DNA of 64,000 nt from Diplolepis rosae (Eukaryota > Arthropoda > Insecta > Hymenoptera > Diplolepididae), in assembly GCA_030998225.1 (NCBI GenBank), contig JAPYXD010000459.1, positions 1,736,001 to 1,800,000 on the forward strand. The letters run 5' to 3'. The notes beneath the pieces are model-generated. The model was given only the letters and a program-made list of their open reading frames with translations, was not told the DNA's origin and ran no database searches. Position 1 is the stretch's first letter; the number at the start of each line of letters is the position of its first letter. The translations under genes were made by a program, and so were the position numbers. Below are positions 26,740-39,130 of the stretch, one piece after another.

Positions 26740-27693
26740 CACTGAGAGAAACTATTAGTCGTGGTTACCTATTTTTTTTGTAAAAAAGGGTCACAAGTAT
26801 GTTTTTTAGTCGGTATCATCTAAGCACTAGTTCTTACAGCAATATTAACTGAGTAGCAATGATTAAAATTTTTAGTAAAAATTACAAAATCCGATTAGTC
26901 GGTTCGTTTTGTAGCCGCGACTATTTTCATGCATTTCCACATTGTATCGAGCTCATAATAGATGTTACCAATACGTTTTTGTAAAACTTACTAATTGCGT
27001 TAATTGCTTTTACTATTTGTCCAGTGTAGTTATTACAAAAATATATATTTTTTCGACATAACGGAGAAAAGTTGTACCAAAAACTATTCCAATATCTTAA
27101 TTAGAATCTGATTAATTTTTTTCATCCGTACATGATTAAAATAGTAATTGCAACATTGAAAAAAATGTTAAATTTACCATTCTATCTATTTTATTTTTGT
27201 TAATGTCGATGGGAACTTTCTTAGGTTATAATTGTTTAGGAGAAAAACTTTCTTAATTATTGTTTTTTCAAAATGTAACAAAGGATGATAATTGTTGAGA
27301 GGTTTTTCATCAAAAACTGCACAACAGTTTACAGTTATACTTTAAAATTACCATAATTTAATTCTTCTCATTTTGATGAAGAACAAAAGCAAAATTTTAA
27401 GAAATCAATATATGTAACGATTTCAAAACGATTCAAAACAGTTGATAAGCAGGTAAAATCTAATTCGTCTGTACAATAATTTCTTAAAGTTTACTCTTAC
27501 CAAAGAATTGCAAGTCATGTTTACACACGAAATATTGCATATAGAAATAAAATATTTACATTTCTCAAAATAAATGAATTTGATCAATTTTACAAAAAAA
27601 ATTAGTGGCATTTACAAAATTTTTGGTACTGCTTACTAAAAGAATACAGTTGTGATCTTTTAGTCAGCACTACTAATAGGATTTCTCTCAGTG
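26740..27693. mobile_element. 954-bp element with CACTGAGAGAAA ends and TA flanks
   Basis: Left end CACTGAGAGAAACTATTAG, right end the inverse of CACTGAGAGAAATCCTATTAG, both bordered by TA (26738-26739, 27694-27695). Interior is AT-rich without a transposase. Superfamily not assigned; the TA could equally be part of the terminal repeat. Confidence 0.6.
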
Positions 27694-28630
27694 TATGATA
27701 TAATTCCTGAAAATATGTTAATAAGTTTGATAAATATTAAATTACTAATTATTATTACTATACAAAGTTTTGAAAAGTTTTCTCAACATTGAATTATATA
27801 AATAGTACTAATGATGGAAATCAATTGATAACCACAAGTATTTTGAAAGCGGAAAGCAAAATATTTGAATAATTTACTATTAAATGCTTATTCTTATTCG
27901 ATGAAGGTATTTTCGTCCGAGTTACCATATATACGTGTCGTACCCAGTACAATACTCGTGTTAAACTGTTCGTAAATATTTTAAGGATTATCATCTGCAT
28001 GTATTGTACCTATTATATTACAGATGTTAACCTATTTACAATATTTTATTCTTTGAAAAGGGATAAGCACCTTGATATAATTGATATAATTTTGTGTAAA
28101 TTTGCGTAATCATAATATTGCTGAATGGGATTAGAAATGTATTGATGCTGAGGCTTTCACGGGAGTATGACTGTGGTATAATATTCATTACTTGATTAAT
28201 AAAGACAAAAGAAGATGAAAATAAGAAAAGGAAGGAAGGGGTTTTGGAAGATGGTCTTATTTTATCTTTTCTCCTTTTTTGTTGGGTTCTTATGATTGGG
28301 AGAAAAAGCTTGCATAATTGTTTTTGTCCAAATTTGGTCGTTTTGATAATTTAAGAATTCGAAATAATTTTAATTGATAACAAATTTTGAAACTCCAAAA
28401 TACTTAAATTGATAGGTGGAAGTTCTATTGATGTTAGGTGCCATTTTACGAATTTTTTACGGTGACCAACAAACATTATTATTTCAACAATAATTTATGA
28501 AAGCTTCTGAAATTTAATTTGCACGCGATATTCGATCGTATTAATTATTTTCCAAAGTTTAATCTACAAATGTTTAAACTTGCAGAAGTTATAAAAGTAA
28601 AGAAGTCAACCGGAAGAAGTTGGTTTACTA

Positions 28631-30078
28631 GGGTGTTTGATATTGACGTGATATTTCTATAAAAGTTCGCCACTAATAAAAAACGGCTATCATTGTTGAC
28701 AAGTTTCGTCCTTCAAACCTCTTCCATCAAAATTTGAGCCAAATCCATTTACTAGTTTACAATTTACATTGTCTAAAAGCGATCAACCTCCGAATTTTTT
28801 GTAAAATTAGAACACTACTTTTTTCGTGGAATAACCTTATCAGAAACTAAGGCCAAGCTCGATAAAAATTATTCAGACTCTGCTCCGTCGTATGAAAAGG
28901 TTCAGAAGTGGTTTACCGGATCTCGTTGTAGTCGTATGAGCACAGAAATCATTCAAAGTTTAGGTCGTCCAAATGAAATCACTACATCAGAAATGATCAA
29001 TAAAATCCATAATATTGTTTTGAATGACCCAAAAATTTTACCCATTTTAACCGCAATCCGAAAGAATTTTGTGTCGATTTGTGACGATGGAAGAAACATG
29101 GATTCATCAATATACTCTGGAATCACGTGAAGGGTTAAACCTGGTGAAAGTGCACCAAAGCTTCCGATAATGCAACAATCGGCTGGAAATGTTATGGCTA
29201 GTGTTTTTTTGATTGCACATGGAGTAATCTTCATCGACTATCTTGAGAAAGTAAGGACGATTACTGGAGCATATTATGCTGCATCATTGGATCGATTGGT
29301 TGACGAAATCAGGAAAAAACGACCACATTTGAAGAAGAAAAAATCCTTTTTCATAATGAGGATGCACCATCTTAAGGCCATGGATCAATCGGACCACGTG
29401 ACTAAATTATACATTTATTCGTTCATGTAAGATAACTTTTTTAATTTACAATATATCTTTCTGATAATTTGGGAAACGTAACAAAAGATAATAAAGCACG
29501 TCTGTTAACTTTTTTTTAGTAAAAATTTTGAAAAAAATTCGAAAACTTATCGACAATTACAGTTAACTGTAAAATTTTTTGCAAAATTTTCACTCATACA
29601 AAGTTGACAGACGTTCTCTATCGTGTTCTGTAGTATTTTCCAAATTTTCAGGAAGATATTTTGTAAAAGAAAAAAGTTATCTTACACGAACTTTTACAGG
29701 AATTTGGTCACGTGATCTGGTTGATCCATGGCCTTAAACATCGTACATTGCACAGGCAAAAAAGCATGAATTGGGTTTCGAATCCCTTCCGTATCCACCG
29801 TATTCTCCAGACCTGGCCCCCAGCGACTATTATCTGTTGCAAAACCTCAAGAGATGGCTGTGTGGTAGGCGTTTTGAGTTGAATGAAGAAATTGAATGGG
29901 AAACAGAAGAGTATTTTGATTTGTTTGACAAATCGTATTATTTGGAAGGCGTAGAAAAGTTGAAAGATCGTTGGACTCGTTTTATCGAGCTAAAAGGAAA
30001 GTACATTGAGGAATAAAATCGATTTTTTCCCAAAAAAATAGATTCTTATTCATTGTAACACGTCAATATCAAACACCC
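28631..30078 (+). mobile_element. Dead mariner transposon, itself interrupted
   Basis: Perfect 20-bp ends GGGTGTTTGATATTGACGTG (28631) and the inverse (ending 30078), flanked by TA. Transposase remains in three pieces on the + strand: 28936-29127 (GRPNEITTSEMI, helix-turn-helix region), 29131-29368 (PIMQQSAGNVMASVF, GVIFIDYL) and 29771-30013 (SPDLAPSDYYL, mariner signature). Stops and frameshifts separate them, the catalytic core is partly deleted, and a TTAA MITE sits in the third-acidic-residue motif region. Clearly inactive. Confidence 0.85.
29376..29733. mobile_element. 358-bp TTAA-flanked MITE inside the mariner
   Basis: Flanked by TTAA at 29372-29375 and 29734-29737, with ends GGCCATGGATCAATCGGACC and the inverse of GGCCATGGATCAACCAGATC. 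It folds into a long hairpin (GAAAAAAATTCG region at the centre). Its removal rejoins mariner sequence. Distinct in sequence from the 3298 and 14723 families. Confidence 0.8.
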
Positions 30079-30449
30079 TAGTATTGTACCAGTAGGTTTG
30101 TTATTAGCTTACTTTTTATATGAAAGTGTAAATAATAATAAAATTTAGGAAATGCGAAACTGTCATTGGATTACATCTGAAGAGTAACTGTACAATGCAT
30201 TCTCTAAGAATACAAAGGAATTCCAATTATAAACAGAAAATATATTCTTTGATAAAAGAATGCTTTATTATTAAACAATAAATAATGATGATTCCAGATT
30301 TATAAAATGTATAGATGATTTATAATTTGAATGTATTAAATATTAATATGTCTATTTACAATACTTTAATTATGAAAACTTATTTACTCAAATCTTAAAT
30401 TTGTAAACATTTGTTTTTACAGAACAGGTGGTCTTAATCGCGCTACGCG

Positions 30450-33400
30450 ATGGCTGCCATCGAGATTCCCCTTCGTGATACAGATGAGGTACTTTATTAG
30501 TTTTTATTTAAATTCATTGCAATAATTATTATTAAATTACCATAAAATTTATTCATGTAATTTTACTTTTACTCTTCCCAATCAGGTCATTGAATTATAC
30601 CCTGACCAGCTCCCTGATGGCGATGAAGTTTTGGGGATCTTACGCCAAGAAAATGCCAGTCTTCATATTTGGGTCACTTTGGCCGTAAGTATCCAATGAT
30701 AAATTTGAAATTTTTAATTTAAAAAAAATTAATATTACAGGGAAATAACACTGGTATGGTAAATCTATTTTTTTCATATAAAATAAAACTTTTTCTAGCT
30801 TGCGTATTACAAGCAAAATAAGATTGAGGACTTCATCAAGATTCTCGAGTCTTCCCGACTCGATGCAAACACAAACTACCGAGACTTTGAAAAGGATCAG
30901 ATGCGAGCCCTCGATATGTTGGCAGCCTATTATGTCCAGGAAGCCAATCGAGAGAAGAATAAGGACAAAAAACGTGACCTTTTCACTAAAGCTACTTTAC
31001 TTTACACAACGGCCGATAAAATCATCATGTACGATCAGGTAAAATTTGCGAATTGAATATGTAAAAGCAAAACTACTATTCTTGTATGTAAGTACTGTAA
31101 AATATCAATAATTGCATCTATTTTATTATTTCATTTACTCTAGAATCATTTACTGGGTCGAGCCTACTTCTGTCTTTTGGAAGGGGATAAAATGGAACAA
31201 GCAGACGCACAGTTCAATTTCGTCCTAAATCAATCTCCAAATAATATTCCTTCTCTGCTTGGAAAAGCCTGCATTGCATTTAACAAAAAGGACTACAGGG
31301 GTGCTTTAGCGTTTTATAAGAAAGCTTTGCGAACGAATCCCAAGTGTCCGGCAGCAGTGAGACTTGGCATGGGTCACTGCTTTATGAAAATGAATAATCC
31401 TGAAAAAGCTCGCCTAGCTTTTGAAAGGGCGCTAGAACTAGATGGCCAGTGTGTTGGAGCTCTAGTGGGTTTGTCGATTCTAAAACTGAATCAGCAGCAA
31501 TCAGAAAGCATTAAATCTGGAGTCCAAATGCTGTCTAAAGCTTATACCATCGACTCGACAAACCCTATGGTTTTAAATCATTTAGCGAACCATTTTTTCT
31601 TCAAAAAAGATTATAATAAAGTACAACATCTTGCCTTACATGCTTTTCATAATACTGAGAACGAAGCAATGAGGGCGGAGAGTTGTTATCAACTCGCAAG
31701 AGCTTTCCACGTACAAGTAAATCTAAATTTCTAAAAAACAGTGTTAATTTTTTACCGACATTTTAATAAATTCTTTTTACTTTAGGGGGATTATGACCAG
31801 GCCTTTCAATATTATTATCAGGCTACACAATTTGCACCAGCTGTGTTCGTACTTCCGCACTTTGGTCTGGGTCAAATGTATGTGTATCGCGGAGACTCTG
31901 AAAATGTAAGGATTTTTTAAAAAGACATTCTTATCAGATTTTCTGATGGAAACTTATCTTTATAATAAAATACAATAGATTTATTAAACAGCAACAATCC
32001 AAACGGCCTATTGCACTTAACTACATCTTATTGTAAAAGCATTGCAACCAGAAGATGTCATCATAATTTGGTTAATTTCGATAGTTTTGAAGTAAAACAG
32101 AAATAATTTAATTTTAGGCTGCTCAGTGTTTTGAGAAAGTTCTTAAAGCCCAACCCGGGAACTACGAAACCATGAAGATCCTAGGTTCACTTTACGCAAA
32201 TTCGAGTTCTCAATCGAAGAGGGACATTGCGAAGAATCACCTTAAGAAAGTAACGGAGCAGCTTCCGGATGATGTCGAAGCTTGGATAGAGTTGGCACAA
32301 ATTTTAGAGCAATCCGACTTGAAGGGTGCGTTAGATGCTTACGGCATTGCGACCAAAATTCTAAAAGACAAAGTCGGAGTTGATATTCCTCCTGAAATTC
32401 TAAACAACGTAGGATCTTTGCATTATCGGTACGTTTCTCACTTCTAAATTGTCTTCTTTTAAACTGTTATTGCAATTAAATTGAAGCATTAGTGAAATTA
32501 ACAATTTTTTTGTTATTTTTTACCAGTCTTGGCAATCTGGAAGAAGCGAGAAGGAATTTGGAAGAGTCTTTAGTTCGATCAAATCAAGAAGCAGAGCACG
32601 ATCCAGGATATTATAATTCAATATCTGTTACTACAACTTACAACTTAGCAAGATTGAATGAAGCCTTATGTACGTTCGATAAGGCTGAGAAATTGTACAA
32701 AGACATTTTGAAAGAGCATCCGAACTATGTAGATTGTTATTTACGATTAGGATGTATGGCTCGAGACAAAGGACAAATTTACGAGGCTTCAGATTGGTTT
32801 AAGGATGCTTTGAGGATTAACAACGAACATCCTGATGCTTGGTCTCTTCTTGGAAACCTCCATCTGGCTAAAATGGAATGGGGTCCAGGACAGAAAAAGT
32901 TTGAGAGGATTCTGAAAAACCCAAGCACTAGTACTGATGCTTATTCTCTTATTGCTTTAGGCAACATTTGGCTCCAAACTTTGCATCAGAGTGGAAAGGA
33001 CAAAGATAGAGAAAAGAGGCATCAAGATCGAGCCTTAGCAATGTACAAACAGGTAACTTTCATTTTTTTGGTTTTGAATTCTAACTTTTAAAGGAATTTA
33101 TATTTTTCAAAATCAATACGCTCGTTTTTTGTAAACTGTCAAAAGCGTATATTAAAAATATTACTTATGAACATAAAAAATTGTAGAGATGGAATATTCT
33201 TTTTCTGGTATTTTTTCTGATAGGAAATGCAAATCCATATTTATTTTATGGATGTAAAAAGATTTCATTTATAAATATAAGGAATCTTTGCAGTAGATAC
33301 TTTTCGTCATCTTCCTGTACATAGGCTTAATTACCTGCAAATGAATTAATGAGTTCGAAAAATAATGCAAGATACGTACCGAAACAGAATATTTTTACGA

Positions 33401-36400
33401 TCGTTTGTTTGAGAATTCATGCAAAAACTGTCGAAGGTCATACAAACATAGGGATTGTTCCTAGACAATTATTTCTTACACAAAACGATAAAAGTACCCC
33501 CCTAATATTAAACTCCATTGCCATCTCATAATTCTCAAAAAGTGGACTTAAGTTTTTTTTCATGAAACGATTTAAATGTAGGTGTAGTTTTTCCAACTTT
33601 TTACCCTCTATATCTATTTTTCAAAATTGTCCTGCCCCATATGTTCTTAGTCATAAGTTCTGAAATAGTAAATAATTACTCTTAGGGTTAAGTTAAATAA
33701 AAGTATGCATAGCAGATTTTTTGTATGCTTATGGGGAAACTTGGACAGAACAGCGTAAGGATAGTGAGGGATATTAATTTGCTCAAAAATTTGTATACAT
33801 ATACTGAAATTGTTTAAAAAAATTTTCGTAGGTTCTGAGAAATGACCCAAAAAATATTTGGGCAGCAAACGGAATTGGTGCAGTTCTCGCACACAAAGGC
33901 TGCGTAAACGAAGCGAGAGATATTTTCGCTCAGGTTAGGGAGGCTACGGCAGACTTTTGTGACGTCTGGTTGAATATCGCTCATATCTACGTCGAGCAGA
34001 AGCAATACGTCAGCGCCATCCAGATGGTAAAACTTTATTGATAACTACACAGTCGTTAAAAAATTTCAAATAAAATATGAGTAATTCTTTTCCTTAATTT
34101 TTTATTTCAGTACGAAAATTGTCTCCGGAAGTTCTACAAATATCATCACGTGGAAGTCCTGCAATATCTCGGAAGAGCTTACTTCAAAGCGGGAAAACTT
34201 CAAGAAGCTAAAATGACTCTTTTAAAGGTAAATTGAATTGTTAAAACACTGTAAACATTTATTTACTATATTTAAAGAATTTGAAAATCTTTCTGTGGAA
34301 AAAGAGACGCTTTCGACTGCGCTGGGATTCAAGCTCAGGTCTTTCGATTGCCGGTCGACTGCTCTAACTACTGAGCTACATTGGCGTCCGACATCTCCTT
34401 CTCCACAGGAAGATCTCCTTATATCGCCTAGTGGCTCAGCCTTGCGGCTGTAAATAATTTCAAATTAATTATTTGGTTAGAGCAGTCGACCGGCAATCGA
34501 AAGACCTGGGCTCAAATCCCAGTACAGTCGAAAGCGTATTTTTTTTCACAGAAAGATTTTCAAATTCTTTAAATATTGAATTCATTTGCATTTATTTGCG
34601 ATATAAGAGTTTGAAATTGTCTACGAGGACACTTGTCGACAACGTATCCTATCTGATACGCGACTAGTGATCCTCCGATAATGTAGGCAGTGACAAAAAT
34701 TCTAAACTCAACTAATTAATTTGAAATTATTTACCATCATGATTATTTTGCTTTGATCAGATGTTAATTATGATTTTGATTTTAAGGCTCGTAAAGTAGC
34801 TCCGCAGGACACAGTTCTGCTGTATAACATCGCTTTGGTTCTTCAAAGGCTCGCAACTTCAATCTTAAAGGATGAAAAATCAACACTCACAACTGTCTTG
34901 CAGGCGGTTCATGAACTTGGACTTTCTAACAAATATTTCCAGTATTTGGCTTCTCATGGGGATAGAATGGAACAACTTGCAGAGACTGAAGCCAGGAGAT
35001 GTCAGGATTTGCTTTCACAGGCTCAATATCACGTTGCCAGAGCTCGAAGATTGGATGAGGAAGAGAAGATGCTTCGAAAGAAGCAGGAGGAGGAAAGGTG
35101 AGGCAACAAAGGATTTCTTTAAATCGAAACAGTTTTTTAAATGACACGTATGATAATTTTTTTACATTATAACAATTTTCTTATTCTTTTCATTAATTTT
35201 CTTAGACAAGCTTTCAAATTGCGTCAAACGGAAGAACAGCAGAAGCTGGAGGAAATGCGCCGGCAAAAAGAGGAAGAAATGCTTCAAAAACGGCAGGAGT
35301 ATGTAGAGAAGACGAAAAATGCTTTGATGTTTTCGGACATGCCATCTGAAAAGAAAGGAAAAGGCAAGAAGGTTAGAACTGATCAGTATGTCAGTGATAG
35401 TGGTGGATCTGGTGGTGAAGAGAGAAGGGAAGAAGCACCTCGAGAAAAGAAACGAAAAAGAAAATCGAGTAACGAAAGAAAACCAAGAGGGAAAGGAAGA
35501 AAGAGAAGAACTGCTGGAAGCGGTGACAGCGCTGCTGGTAATTTTGTTCATAAAATAATTCATCAGTTTCATGAAAATCAGAAATAATTATTTGGTTTTT
35601 TACAAATTAATTATAATTTTATGTTTTTGGGATTTTTTTACGAAATTTACGTTTGAATTAATGTACAGGTTCCGAAAGCGATAGACCTAGACCGAAGAAA
35701 GGAAGGAAAATGGGAAGCTCTAAAAAATCTAAGAAGTTTGTTGCAGAAACTCCTAAAAAAGGACGAATCATATCCAAAGAAACAATTTCAACAAGCGAAT
35801 CTGATAGTGATAATGATCGTCGCAAAGCATCTGGCGGGTAAGTCGAATGGAAAAGATAGAATTTAAATATAGTAAGATATGTTTAATTCAATAATTTCGG
35901 TTAAAATTTGTTTCGTTTTTCTTCTAGGGATGACAGTGATAAAGAGGGACCAAGTGGGAAGCGAAGGATCCTCTCTGATTCTGAAGGTTCACGATCTCGT
36001 TCTAGGTCCCGATCAGGATCAATCAAAAGTAGATCAAGATCAAAGTCTGGATCTGGTTCCAGGAAAAGTAGTTCGCGTTCCAGATCCAGGTCAGGATCTA
36101 GAAAAAGCTCCAGATCAAGATCGTCTTCCGGGTCAAGATCAAGATCTAACAGTGGATCGAGAAAATCTAAATCGCGTTCAAGATCCGGGTCTCGTAGAAG
36201 TGGATCGCGATCAAGATCAGGGTCGAGGCGAAGTGGATCACGATCCCGATCCAGTTCAAGGTCCAGATCAAGGAAATCTGGATCTCGATCGGGATCAAGA
36301 TCTCGCTCCAGATCGGGATCAAGGCAGAGCAGATCAAGATCTCGATCTAACAGTGGTTCTCGTTCGAGATCAGGCTCTCGAAAAAGTGGAACCAGATCGA

Positions 36401-36651
36401 GATCAGGATCTAGGAAGAGTGGATCTAGATCTAGATCGGGATCGAGAAAAAGCGGCTCTCGGTCAAGGTCAGGATCTAGAAAAAGTGGATCCCGCTCGAG
36501 ATCGGGATCTCGGAAAAGCGGATCTCGTTCAAGATCGGGATCTCGGAAAAGTGGTTCCCGATCAAGATCGGTTTCAAGGAAAAGCGGATCTCGATCAAGA
36601 TCAGGTTCGCCCAAAAGTGGATCTCGTTCGAGATCGGGCTCACCGCAGTAA
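30450..36651 (+). CDS. CTR9: RNA polymerase-associated protein CTR9, Paf1 complex TPR scaffold (13 exons)
   Basis: Core scaffold of the Paf1 complex, which travels with RNA polymerase II and promotes H2B ubiquitination and H3K4/K36 methylation. Exons: 30450-30488, 30586-30684, 30799-31038, 31144-31716, 31786-31905, 32118-32428, 32527-33052, 33832-34026, 34111-34227, 34787-35097, 35206-35537, 35669-35837 and 35928-36651, giving 3756 bp and 1251 residues (human about 1173). The start [17 protein letters not shown] is the conserved N-terminus. Arrays of TPR repeats fill about residues 40-840, with near-invariant blocks such as [30 protein letters not shown] and [13 protein letters not shown] Glu/Arg/Lys coiled coil follows (about 840-950), then a basic region and a C-terminal Arg-Ser tail (about 1040-1251) with an 11-residue unit ([11 protein letters not shown]) repeated about eight times. 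Intron 9 carries a tRNA-like repeat. Every intron is GT-AG and every phase closes. Confidence 0.96.
34250..34735. repeat. tRNA-like interspersed repeat with an inverted pair of tRNA-like heads
   Basis: The minus strand at about 34310-34390 carries TAGCTCAGTAGTTAGAGCA (tRNA A-box-like) and CTTGAATCCCAG (B-box-like) at tRNA spacing. The plus strand at about 34474-34525 carries the second half again (GGTTAGAGCAGTCGACCGGC, then GCTCAAATCCCAG). The tail (34535-34735) matches 6990-7200. Acceptor pairing is poor and there is no proper CCA-side end, so this reads as a tRNA-derived retroposon or MITE rather than a working tRNA gene. It lies in CTR9 intron 9. Confidence 0.6.
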
Positions 36652-38460
36652 TAATCTACCTGTACAAAAATTGTATATAATATTACGGCAATTATCATTA
36701 GTCATAAAAGAATCCACAGTAAAGGGAATACAATTCACCGAAATTAAAAAATTCGTGCCACTCCAAATGAAAATTTCCATGATGAGTTAAGCAATCTAGA
36801 TGGCATGATTTAATTATAAAAGTTTTAAAATCGGTAAAAACCGTTTTTAAGATGCTGCAGATTCGTTTCATTTTGAATTTTGTTTTTACGTTTGTTTTTG
36901 ACCTTAGCGATTTCGATGAATCATATGTATGTATACAAGTTACACAAGTATCTAAAAGAAGTGTTTCGAAGAAGAAATACATCGAATGCTGATGCATTAA
37001 TAGATTCATGACAAGAAATGTTTTTTACAATCACGAGAATTTGAAATTAAACCCTGTAAAAAGGAATTACGAAAATTATGAATTATAATAAAACTTGGAT
37101 GATATTTTTAGAAGGAATTGATTTTTAGTTTGAATGTTTTGAATCGATATTTCTAAAATTTGAGAAAGAATATTCTATATAAAGTTTTTTTAGTGGAAGT
37201 GTAAACAATTTTATTTCGAATAAAATGAGCCATCAAATATTTCAATTAGATACAAATTATAGATTTTCTGTATTCAGAATCAACAAACTTCGGCTGCTTT
37301 AGTCCCGTTACTCCTCACAGCAAAAAGCGGCAAATACTGCCGAGCCTCATAAGCTTATCATTTTGTTTAGAATGTCATTTTATTTTGTTATTTTTTTTAC
37401 TTTTTTGGGAAAGTGATTATTGATAGATATAAGGATAGTTTCGAATTTGACGTTCCAATGAACGTTAACTTTAAGCATGCGTAAATCAACCGTTAGTAAA
37501 GAAAAAATCTACAATATGATTCAAAACCAGCCGTATGCATCAGCCCGTATTTCGCGATTCTAACTTGACCCCCTTAGTGCCCTAAGTTGAATTCCTAAGT
37601 TAGTTTGCCGAACCGCCACACGCGGCGCTAACTGTATCATCACTCCCTGAAAATTCATAGTAACATACGAAAAATTTAATATAACAAATTTTAAAAATAT
37701 ATTATTCAAAGCCATTAACAAATAAAAGAGATCAGGCTTTGAATATTAATATTATTTCAATATTTTTAATTAAGTTTTTCCCTATTTATTCATATTTATC
37801 CCGTACAAAAACTATTTTGAAACATTCAGCTGATATTAATATTTAAATATTAATATCTCTTTTATTCCTTTATGGCATTGAATAATAACTTTTAAAAATT
37901 TTTATATTTAATTGTCTACATATCACTGCATTTATATTATTTTTTTGAGGTAAAATTAAGTTGAAAAATTCTGAACAAGGAACGAAGTTGATGAGAGTTG
38001 TAATTAGTTGGAAATCATTATGAATAATTAAAGAAAATATAATGTAAAATAAGGTGAATATTAATTTATATTTTTAAAATAGTTAACTAACATTAATAAA
38101 AAAAGTATAATAAGAGCAATTAAAATTTTTTTTTATTTTCAAAACCAAAAGTAGTCTATCTATACGTCCGTTTTCATCCTCTCTAACATTCACAAAATTT
38201 TGGAAACCTATGTTATACGCACAGCGATAGAAGGGAATGAGATTTTGTAAAATGTAATATATTTTATTCAAATAACGAAAAATCTCATTCCTAGAACGGC
38301 GCTTACTTCACCATCATCTGGCGACAGCATGCCCTTCCACCTCTTAGGCAAGCGTGAAACAAAAGGTCCTCTGTCTTCTCTCCCATACCTCGGTACGCTC
38401 TCTCGCACTCGCACCAAGTACCAGCCACTGTAAACAAAATAATAAATAAATAATAAAAAA
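36652..38460. other. CTR9 3' flank and intergenic AT-rich DNA
   Basis: Includes a possible CTR9 poly(A) signal (AATAAAAC at about 37087). A fragment resembling the 14723-type MITE core (AAAACCAAAAGTAGTCTATC) is at 38141-38190. No gene recognised. Confidence 0.5.
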
Positions 38461-38656
38461 ATCTGGAGCGCGCCTAGGGCGCGCAATTCGATCGTCGCGC
38501 TTCGCGCTCCGTTCTTTCTGGACCTCGCGCTTCGCGCTCGGTCTTGTGCTCTTCGGATACATTTAAGTTTATTTCTTATAATTTGATACTGAAGCTCAAA
38601 CCAATTTTATAATAATATTACAGATGATGTGAATTACACATTTTCTCAAAGTCACT
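38461..38656 (-). repeat. Fragment of the hairpin-rich repeat family (copy E)
   Basis: Begins ATCTGGAGCGCGCCTAGGGC, has GC hairpins (GCGCGCCTAGGGCGCGC, CGCGCTTCGCGCTC twice) and continues with the TTTGATACTGAAGCTCAAACC stretch of copies B and D. It breaks off after GTCACT. Confidence 0.7.
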
Positions 38657-38662
38657 TCTATT

Positions 38663-39115
38663 TCACCTTTAAAGTAAAATACTATTCAACATTATTTAAT
38701 ACACGATTTACGAAGTAATAACAAATACCATAATTTCAATTTCAAGATTTACAATCTTATATTCGATATATACTTACCACTTTTATAATGCACTCCTTTA
38801 GCTTTATAGGAGTCCTGAGATAATATTTTTTTTTTTTTAAACTAAATTAAAATTGAACAAATATCTGCCGCTTGCAAATGATCAAAAAATCAATCAACAT
38901 AACCACTCTGGCTTAGATCAATTTGACGAATTTGTCTCACTCGCACATTTTTTCGTGAGTAAGAAGAGGACAACTGCGCACTTGCGCACTCCTTTCCACT
39001 ACTTCCAACTTACAAGCCGGGCATTTACCGTGCCGTTGCTCCTGCCAAGTCGCTTACATGGAGATAGGTCTCCTTATTATTCCTTCGTGAATGAAGCACA
39101 CGACTTTGCATTGAG
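38663..39115 (+). repeat. Unclassified interspersed repeat, copy 1
   Basis: Nearly identical to 55440-55800 in the same orientation (ACTATTCAACATTATTTAA, CACTTTTATAATGCACTCC, GACAACTGCGCACTTGCGCA). Its second half is also present inverted at 55120-55345. No transposase frame. Confidence 0.7.
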
Positions 39116-39130
39116 ATAACCACGAAGTAG

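Larger units (their letters stand above)
25425..30380. mobile_element. About 5-kb element with about 290-bp inverted repeats, hosting several later insertions
   Basis: Inverted repeats: left about 25425-25567 plus 26570-26735 (split by about 1 kb of palindromic insertions), right about 30091-30380. Matching landmarks are TTAATACATTCAAATTATAAATC (left) against its complement at about 30327-30350, and AGAGAATGCATTG/CAATGCATTCTC. It fills the proposed CTR9 5' intron, and its right end is about 40 bp from the CTR9 coding-exon acceptor. Whether the repeats are true transposon ends is unproven, as no target duplication was found. Confidence 0.5.

Noticed and set aside
30721..30760. Possible microexon between CTR9 exons 2 and 3 (after TATTACAG)
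   Set aside because: Direct joining of exons 2 and 3 gives the conserved VTLALAYYKQ in frame; the microexon would add residues absent from the family.
34310..34390. Functional tRNA gene on the minus strand
   Set aside because: A- and B-box-like words are present but the acceptor stem and anticodon arm are poor, the head is duplicated in inverse, and a repeat tail follows. It is treated as a tRNA-derived repeat.
35901..36790. Long open frames on the minus strand (265 codons) and in another plus frame over the CTR9 last exon
   Set aside because: They are shadows of the low-complexity RS repeat (its complement and shifted frame also lack stops). The RS frame joins properly to the upstream CTR9 exons.
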